Shown one piece after another: positions 49,577-54,402 of a DNA stretch of 54,402 nt. Under the pieces are notes generated by a model, which did no database searches, was not told the origin of the DNA, and worked only from the letters and a program-made list of their open reading frames with translations. The translations under genes were made by a program, and so were the position numbers. The DNA lies in NCBI GenBank assembly GCA_002317225.1, contig DCIW01000083.1, forward strand, positions 1-54,402. Reading direction: 5' to 3'. The DNA comes from Prevotellaceae bacterium UBA1716. Lineage in GTDB: Bacteria > Bacteroidota > Bacteroidia > Bacteroidales > Bacteroidaceae. Position 1 is the first letter of the stretch, and each line of letters begins with the position of its first letter.

Positions 49577-51901
49577 TTACTTGATGTAAATCTTATAGTC
49601 CTTGATGCTGCCTGGAGCACCTTGTTCAGCACGTGGGAGGTACTCGATACCAGAGACTGTCTGGTCGCTGCCGAGGTCGATGACGAGGAGGTGAGGGAAG
49701 GAAGCACCCTTAGATGTCTGCCAGTAGGTTGACTCCTGAAGGTCGTAAACCTTGTCGCCTGTGTGGTTGCCCTTATCGTCTTCGCTATCAGCATACTTGG
49801 TTGTCCATGGTTCGCGTGAGAGACGCTTGCCGTTAGCATCGAGTGCGTAGATTTCAGCGATGGCAGCAACTTCGTTGCCTGACTGAGTTGAAGTGGCTTC
49901 GATGCAGAGGAGACGACCCTTCTTGTTTGCACCGAACTTGATAGTTTGCCAACCATTACCAGCCTTGAACTGACCCTTAGCGGCAGGAGTGTCAGAGTTG
50001 AGGTCAGGACGATCGCCAGGATTGTTGTGCTTGTTTGACTTCTCGAGTTGGAGTTTGTCGAGTTCAGGCTTGTCTTGCCCCCAAACTGTAGTTTCTTGTG
50101 GACCAACAACATCGAGGACGATGATTTCGTTCTTGCCCTTCTTCAACCAACAACCAGGAACGTAGAGAGTCTGCTGAGGACCAATGCGCCAGATACGACC
50201 CATTGCATGACCATTGACATATACCTGGCCCTTGCCCCAAGTTTCGAAGTTGAGGAATGTGTCGCCCACCTTATTAATATTAAAGTAACCGCGATAGTAA
50301 CCAGCCTTTGTGTCAAGACCTCTCATCTTGTTGTTTGAGTTGAGAGCGTTAACTGCAGTCTGATAATCGTCTGGAATAGTGATGTTATCCCATTCTCTTG
50401 GCTTGATAGTGATTTCGTTAGTACCAACATTTGCTGTGATAGCAACGTCGCTTACGATACCCTTATAGTCCTTGATAGCACGACCAAAGTTGATACGGCC
50501 CATACCTTCAACAACGATGGTGAGTTCTGAACCTTCCTTGACTGCAGGGAGTTCGATGCTCTTCTCGTTCTTCACGCGGTCAATCTTGCCGATGTACTGA
50601 CCATTGATGTAGAACTGTCCATAGTCGTGAATGTCAACTGTGAGAGTAGAAGTTGTAGGAATTTCAGGAAGCTGAGTTCTGTAAACCATTGTACCCCAAC
50701 CCATATCCATATCTTCGAATGTCTGGAGAGCGCCAGTCTTTGTGTCCTTGTAACCATTGTGGAGTGGAGCATACTCTGTAACCTTGAACTTAGGAATAGT
50801 GATGATGCCCATAGGAGCCTTAGGAACTGCTGGAAGAGCCTTGCCATTGTTATACTTAGCCATCATTTCGCGAAGCTTGTAGAACTTGTCGGTTGCAAGG
50901 CCATATTCGTTGATTGGGGCGTCGTAATCGTAAGAAGTGACGTCAGGAGCAAAACCAGGAGAGTTAGCACCTGCCCAATGTCCGAACGAAGTACCTCCGT
51001 GAGTCATATAGAGAGAGAAAGAGATATTCTTGTCGAGCATTTCACGCATACCGTCAACCATATCCTTCGCATCACGAGTTTCGTGGCGAGCACCCCACTT
51101 GTCGAACCAACCAGACCAGAACTCACTGCACATCTTTGGAGCGTTAGGACGGAGTTCGCCAAGACGACGGAACTGATTGTCAATGTTAGCACCTGTACCG
51201 AAGTTCATTGTCCATGTAAGGTCAGGAAGACCATTCTGCTCGAAGTTTGATGACCAGTCGCACTGGAAGAGGGCAACCTTATCGAAACCTACAGAACGGA
51301 GACAATCACGAACCTCACTTACATAAGGCTTGTTTGTGCCATAAGAACCGTATTCGTTCTCCACCTGAACCATAATGATTGGACCACCATTCTGAATGGT
51401 GAGTGGAGCAAGTTGCTTACCAACTTCAGTCTCGAATATCTTCACGCGTTCCATGAAATAAGGATCCTGTTCGCGGAGCTTGATGTCCTTCTTCTTGAGG
51501 AGCCACCAAGGCAGACCACCCATTTCCCATTCGGCACAAACGTATGGACCAGGACGCACGATGACGTACATGCCATTCTTCTGAGCAAGACGGCAGAACT
51601 TAGCCACATCATTGTTGCCAGTCCAGTCGAACTTACCTTCCTGCTGTTCGTGGATATTCCAGAAGATATAGATACAGATGGTGTTCATTCCGAGTGCCTT
51701 ACACATCTTGATACGATGTTCCCAATATGGCTGTGGAATACGAGGGTAGTGGATTTCGGCAGCCTTCACAACGAACGGTTTTCCGTTGAGCATGAAGGAA
51801 CCTTTACCAGCTTCAAAAGTACCTGCTTTCTGAGCCGAAGCCATAGGTGCAAAAGCCAAAGAAGCGAGAGCGATAGAGAGGGTTGCTAAAAGTTTTTTCA
51901 T
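49577..51901 (-). CDS. Secreted GH35 beta-galactosidase
   Basis: A 774-residue exported enzyme with a signal peptide ending at MASAQ. The GH35 TIM barrel (about 30-350) has FVVKAAEIHYPRIPQPYWEH, the acid/base Glu183 in VQVENEYGSYG, and the nucleophile Glu260 in MCSEFWSGWFDKWG, the two conserved glutamates. Beta-sandwich domains follow (EYAPLHNGYKDTK; YVNGHAMGRIWRIGPQQTLY) and the last 130 residues form an F5/8-type discoidin-like domain (ASFPHLLVIDLGSDQTVSGI). It releases terminal galactose from glycans, so with the sialidase it fits stepwise trimming of host mucin glycans (inference). Transcribed alone from a TATCTTTG box at 51934-51941. It lacks the short C-terminal tail of the other surface proteins and may be periplasmic. 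Confidence 0.93.
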   Translation of the reverse strand: MKKLLATLSIALASLAFAPMASAQKAGTFEAGKGSFMLNGKPFVVKAAEIHYPRIPQPYWEHRIKMCKALGMNTICIYIFWNIHEQQEGKFDWTGNNDVAKFCRLAQKNGMYVIVRPGPYVCAEWEMGGLPWWLLKKKDIKLREQDPYFMERVKIFETEVGKQLAPLTIQNGGPIIMVQVENEYGSYGTNKPYVSEVRDCLRSVGFDKVALFQCDWSSNFEQNGLPDLTWTMNFGTGANIDNQFRRLGELRPNAPKMCSEFWSGWFDKWGARHETRDAKDMVDGMREMLDKNISFSLYMTHGGTSFGHWAGANSPGFAPDVTSYDYDAPINEYGLATDKFYKLREMMAKYNNGKALPAVPKAPMGIITIPKFKVTEYAPLHNGYKDTKTGALQTFEDMDMGWGTMVYRTQLPEIPTTSTLTVDIHDYGQFYINGQYIGKIDRVKNEKSIELPAVKEGSELTIVVEGMGRINFGRAIKDYKGIVSDVAITANVGTNEITIKPREWDNITIPDDYQTAVNALNSNNKMRGLDTKAGYYRGYFNINKVGDTFLNFETWGKGQVYVNGHAMGRIWRIGPQQTLYVPGCWLKKGKNEIIVLDVVGPQETTVWGQDKPELDKLQLEKSNKHNNPGDRPDLNSDTPAAKGQFKAGNGWQTIKFGANKKGRLLCIEATSTQSGNEVAAIAEIYALDANGKRLSREPWTTKYADSEDDKGNHTGDKVYDLQESTYWQTSKGASFPHLLVIDLGSDQTVSGIEYLPRAEQGAPGSIKDYKIYIK

Positions 51902-51933
51902 AATAGAATATGTTTTTAATGTTAGATTTATTG

Positions 51934-51941
51934 CAAAGATA
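51934..51941 (-). promoter_or_regulatory. Promoter -7 box for the GH35 gene
   Basis: The minus strand reads TATCTTTG, 33 nt before the start codon at 51901. Confidence 0.65.
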
Positions 51942-52015
51942 GATATTTTGTGACAAATATTTATATAATATTTAGATTATTTTTAGGAATAGTGGAAAAT
52001 GTCGTGAAAATGTAT

Positions 52016-52023
52016 TAATTTTG
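52016..52023 (+). promoter_or_regulatory. Promoter -7 box for the Rel/SpoT gene
   Basis: TAATTTTG lies 28 nt before the ATG at 52051. The in-frame TTG at 52021 overlaps the box and is excluded as a start. Confidence 0.65.
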
Positions 52024-52050
52024 CATCGGATTTACAGACGCATTAACATT

Positions 52051-53940
52051 ATGGAAAAGGATTACGATAAAATTATTGAGGATTCTGTTCAGCACGTATT
52101 TGCCACGATGTCAAGACGTGTAAGGCATGCTGACCTTGAACGTATCAAGGCTGCCTTTGAGTATGCTAAGGAAGCACATAAGGAACAGCGACGCAAATCG
52201 GGCGAACCTTATATCATCCATCCGATTTCTGTGGCGCGAATTGCGGCAGAAGAGATGAAACTTGATGCCAATTCCGTAATGGCTGCATTCCTTCATGATG
52301 TGGTGGAGGACACTCCAACTACGATTGAAGATATCGAGAATATGTTTGGTGAGGATGTGGCTCATCTTGTGGATGTCGTAACCAAAAAGAAGAAGAAAGA
52401 ATACAAGACTTCGAAGCAGGTGGATAATTATGAGCAGTTGCTCGACTCGGTGCATTGGGATATCCGTGCCTTGCTTGTGAAGATTGCCGACCGTCTGCAT
52501 AATATGCGTACTCTCTCAAGCATGCGTCCTGACAAGCAGATGAAGATTGCGGGAGAGACAGACTACTTCTATGCTCCGCTTGCCAACCGACTTGGTCTCT
52601 TTGATGTGAAGACTGACTTGGAGAACCTTGCGTTCAAGTTCCGTTGTTTTAATGAATATACGGCACTTGACGAATTGCTCCAGATGGACAAGCGAAACAA
52701 CCGAATCCGACTTGATAAGTTCACTAATGAGATAGGCGAACTGTTAAGCGAAAATGGTGTTGATGCAGTTGCTGAAGTTTATTATCGTGCCCCTTATAGT
52801 ATTTGGCGAAAGATGAAGGCTCAACATGTTGACTTCAAGCATGTTGCTAATAGATATTACGTCCGTGTAACATTTACTCGATGTACGGATACTAGACTTT
52901 CGGAGAAGGAAGTTTGTCTGAAGATTTATGCTCTATTGACAAACCGATTCCGTGAGAAAGCACAGAGTTTTGTGAACCAGATTGACCAGGCAAAAGAGAA
53001 CTCATATCAGAGTATCAATGTGATGCTTTTGAGCGATGATGGTATTTGGGAAGATGTACAGATTTGTAGTCATCGCATGGTTGAGGTCAGCAAACTTGGT
53101 TGTGTTGCCGAAAGAGATGAAAGTAATGTGAAGGAATGGATTGAGAAGTTTAAGTATGTGCTTAAAGATATTGCTGCTCAATCAGATAGAGGCAATTTCC
53201 TCGAACAGGTTGCAACCACTCTCTATTATGATGATGTGATGGTTTTCACTCCTCAAGGCAAACCTGTGGTGTTGCCAAAGGGTTCGACTGCTATCGACTT
53301 TGCATTCGAAATTCATACCGATGTGGGTCTCCATGCAAAATATGCCCGAATCAATGGCAATCTTTGTTCGGTAAAGACTGTGCTTCAGAAGGGAGATTGT
53401 GTGGAGATTGGAACGGACGAAAGCATGTCGCCTAAGGATGACTGGATTGATAATTGCTCTTCGTATAAGGCTAAGCGTTCACTCCGTCAGTTGATTGCTC
53501 AAAGACTTGTGGGTCAGATGGTTCGTTGTCCGCATTGCAAACCGCTCCCTGGTGGTGAGGTGATTGGATATAGGTTGACTGACGGTAAGGTTATGGTACA
53601 CCGTCGTAATTGTCAGGAAGTTATCCGTATGGCAACTAAGCATGGTGACTCTATTGTCAATGTGGAATATGAGGCTAACGAGAAGGATGTGTTCCCTGTA
53701 AGTATTGCTGTTCGTGCCATCGACCGCTACCATTTCCTTATTGATATCATTGATAATATCACTAATAAGTTGGGCTTGAGCATTGATGCCTTAACTACTG
53801 TGACTAAGGACGAAATCGTTGAGTGTCAGGTTACTTTCTTCGTGCATAGTGTTCAGGAACTCAATGTCGCTCTTGATGAACTCTATCATATTGATGGAGT
53901 GGATTCGGTAAGGCATGTGCATAGAGCGGGAGTAGCGTAG
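52051..53940 (+). CDS. Rel/SpoT-family protein with degenerate synthetase domain
   Basis: About 629 residues, cytosolic. The HD hydrolase domain (1-190) is intact: PYIIHPISVARIAAEE, FLHDVVEDTPTT with His82-Asp83, and LVKIADRLHNMRTLSSMRP. The synthetase domain (about 220-385) is recognisable (ENSYQSINVMLL) but degraded. The usual Asp-x-x-A-x-R strand reads HVANRYYVRV, the YQSLH signature is YQSIN, and EVQIRT is DVQICS. The TGS (VMVFTPQGKPVVLPKGSTAI, about 405-465), zinc-finger-like (CPHCKPLPGGE) and ACT (about 560-629) regulatory domains are present. It should hydrolyse (p)ppGpp but probably not make it. It is shorter than typical bifunctional Rel (about 730). Bacteroidota usually carry a second homologue for synthesis. 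Confidence 0.88.
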   Translation: MEKDYDKIIEDSVQHVFATMSRRVRHADLERIKAAFEYAKEAHKEQRRKSGEPYIIHPISVARIAAEEMKLDANSVMAAFLHDVVEDTPTTIEDIENMFGEDVAHLVDVVTKKKKKEYKTSKQVDNYEQLLDSVHWDIRALLVKIADRLHNMRTLSSMRPDKQMKIAGETDYFYAPLANRLGLFDVKTDLENLAFKFRCFNEYTALDELLQMDKRNNRIRLDKFTNEIGELLSENGVDAVAEVYYRAPYSIWRKMKAQHVDFKHVANRYYVRVTFTRCTDTRLSEKEVCLKIYALLTNRFREKAQSFVNQIDQAKENSYQSINVMLLSDDGIWEDVQICSHRMVEVSKLGCVAERDESNVKEWIEKFKYVLKDIAAQSDRGNFLEQVATTLYYDDVMVFTPQGKPVVLPKGSTAIDFAFEIHTDVGLHAKYARINGNLCSVKTVLQKGDCVEIGTDESMSPKDDWIDNCSSYKAKRSLRQLIAQRLVGQMVRCPHCKPLPGGEVIGYRLTDGKVMVHRRNCQEVIRMATKHGDSIVNVEYEANEKDVFPVSIAVRAIDRYHFLIDIIDNITNKLGLSIDALTTVTKDEIVECQVTFFVHSVQELNVALDELYHIDGVDSVRHVHRAGVA

Positions 53941-53947
53941 GGTATTG

Positions 53948-54076
53948 AAGTGAAAAACGAAAAGTGAAAAGTGAAAAATTTGCTACCGCGCAAATTGATC
54001 CTTTGGATTATCCATCCGGATGGGATTACTACAGCGGTAGCAAATTTTTCACTTTTCGTTTTTCACTTTTCACTTC
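53948..54076. repeat. REP-like element, copy 2
   Basis: Long arms of about 40 bp built of GTGAAAAACGAAAAGTG-type tracts lead to AATTTGCTACCGC on the left and GCGGTAGCAAATT on the right, with the palindrome CCATCCGGATGG (54012-54023) at the centre. It occupies the whole gap between the convergent Rel/SpoT-like and obg genes and may serve as their terminator. Same family as 48906-48983. Confidence 0.85.
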
Positions 54077-54094
54077 TTCGTTCGCAACGAAGAC

Positions 54095-54402
54095 TTATTC
54101 GTATTCATAATCTTCCAAGTCTTCGATTTCATCTTCGTCGAGGAATTCGATTTCGTCATCATCAATGACTTCGTCATCATCCCAACCTTCATCGTCATCA
54201 TCGAAGACATAACGAGTGAGATCTTTGTTTCCATGAACGATGCTTTCTTCGGTAGAAATAGCAGCAAGCTTGTTGCTCTCGCTGTTCATCTCTTGCCAGA
54301 GAATATCCTTCAATTCCTGAAGACCTTGTTCTGCTACAGCACTGATGAATACAACAGGAAGATCAGTTGGGAGATTCTCCTTTAACATGTCGATAAGTTC
54401 CT
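54095..54402 (-). CDS. obg: Obg GTPase, C-terminal part (runs off the window)
   Basis: The leftward frame enters from the window edge (ELIDMLKENLPTDLPVVFIS) and ends at TAA 54095-54097. The phrase VVFISAVAEQGLQELKDILW is the end of the Obg G domain, containing the SA[VA] motif (G5) and following helix. The last 40 residues are a very acidic tail (DDDDEGWDDDEVIDDDEIEF), typical of Obg proteins in Bacteroidota. Obg is a ribosome-associated GTPase acting in large-subunit maturation and stress response, including (p)ppGpp sensing. It is convergent with the Rel/SpoT-like gene, with a REP-like element between. Confidence 0.85.
   Translation of the reverse strand, partial: ELIDMLKENLPTDLPVVFISAVAEQGLQELKDILWQEMNSESNKLAAISTEESIVHGNKDLTRYVFDDDDEGWDDDEVIDDDEIEFLDEDEIEDLEDYEYE

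Overview
The window reads as chromosomal DNA of a Bacteroidales bacterium, most likely a Prevotella relative. The reasons are Bacteroidota-type promoters (a TAnnTTTG box 20-150 nt before most genes), almost no Shine-Dalgarno sequences, many large secreted proteins ending in a short glycine/lysine-rich C-terminal tail (G-x-[RK]-[VI]...KG[IL]-[IV]...GKK..[VIL]K), a Bacteroidales HU-like protein, a DUF4248 protein, and mucin-type glycosidases (GH33 sialidase, GH35 beta-galactosidase). No tRNA, rRNA or CRISPR array was seen.

Layout. 1-1.5 kb: start of an HU-like gene, a DUF4248 gene, and a repeat-dense intergenic stretch with a 236-bp composite palindrome and an AT palindrome flanked by TGTAAC iterons. 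1.5-13 kb: surface and secreted proteins. These are a GLUG/dockerin protein, a small tailed protein, a CarboxypepD_reg-type protein and a sialidase split by a one-base frameshift; two short MKKT[FY]I peptides follow tailed genes. 13.4-18.3 kb: an accessory, phage-like island with two unknown small genes, a BRO-type antirepressor, an OB-like small protein and a DUF3987 primase-helicase whose linker is built from in-frame GC-rich palindromes. 18.3-26.2 kb: an IS1380-like remnant, a truncated surface-protein stub, an M64 metallopeptidase and a CotH/lamin-tail giant. 26.4-32.7 kb: a five-gene operon of a DUF3237-esterase fusion, a small tailed protein, and two fasciclin (FAS1) proteins flanking an unknown. 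33.2-35.1 kb: a umuDC-type SOS mutagenesis pair. 35.4-38 kb: a STAS-pseudokinase-AraC fusion facing an RsbW-like/STAS pair, then DUF1294. 38.2-47.6 kb: three ~1000-residue secreted proteins, two of them sharing YD-like modules. 47.8-49.5 kb: a frameshifted REP-associated transposase (RAYT) with a REP-like element, a 22-bp tandem repeat and an orphan fragment. 49.6-54.4 kb: GH35 beta-galactosidase, a Rel/SpoT protein with intact hydrolase but degenerate synthetase, and the 3' end of obg.

How it fits together. Most genes build a host-glycan-facing envelope: sialidase, galactosidase, esterase, M64 peptidase and adhesin-like FAS1, CotH and YD proteins. No SusCD pair is present. The regulatory genes (partner-switching module, Rel/SpoT homologue, umuDC) are stress-linked. 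The window is unusually rich in dispersed structured repeats of at least five families, one of which probably depends on the RAYT at 47.8 kb. The best candidates for something undescribed are the STAS-pseudokinase-AraC / RsbW / STAS locus, the FAS1-esterase operon, and the tailed-protein plus MKKT-peptide pairs.
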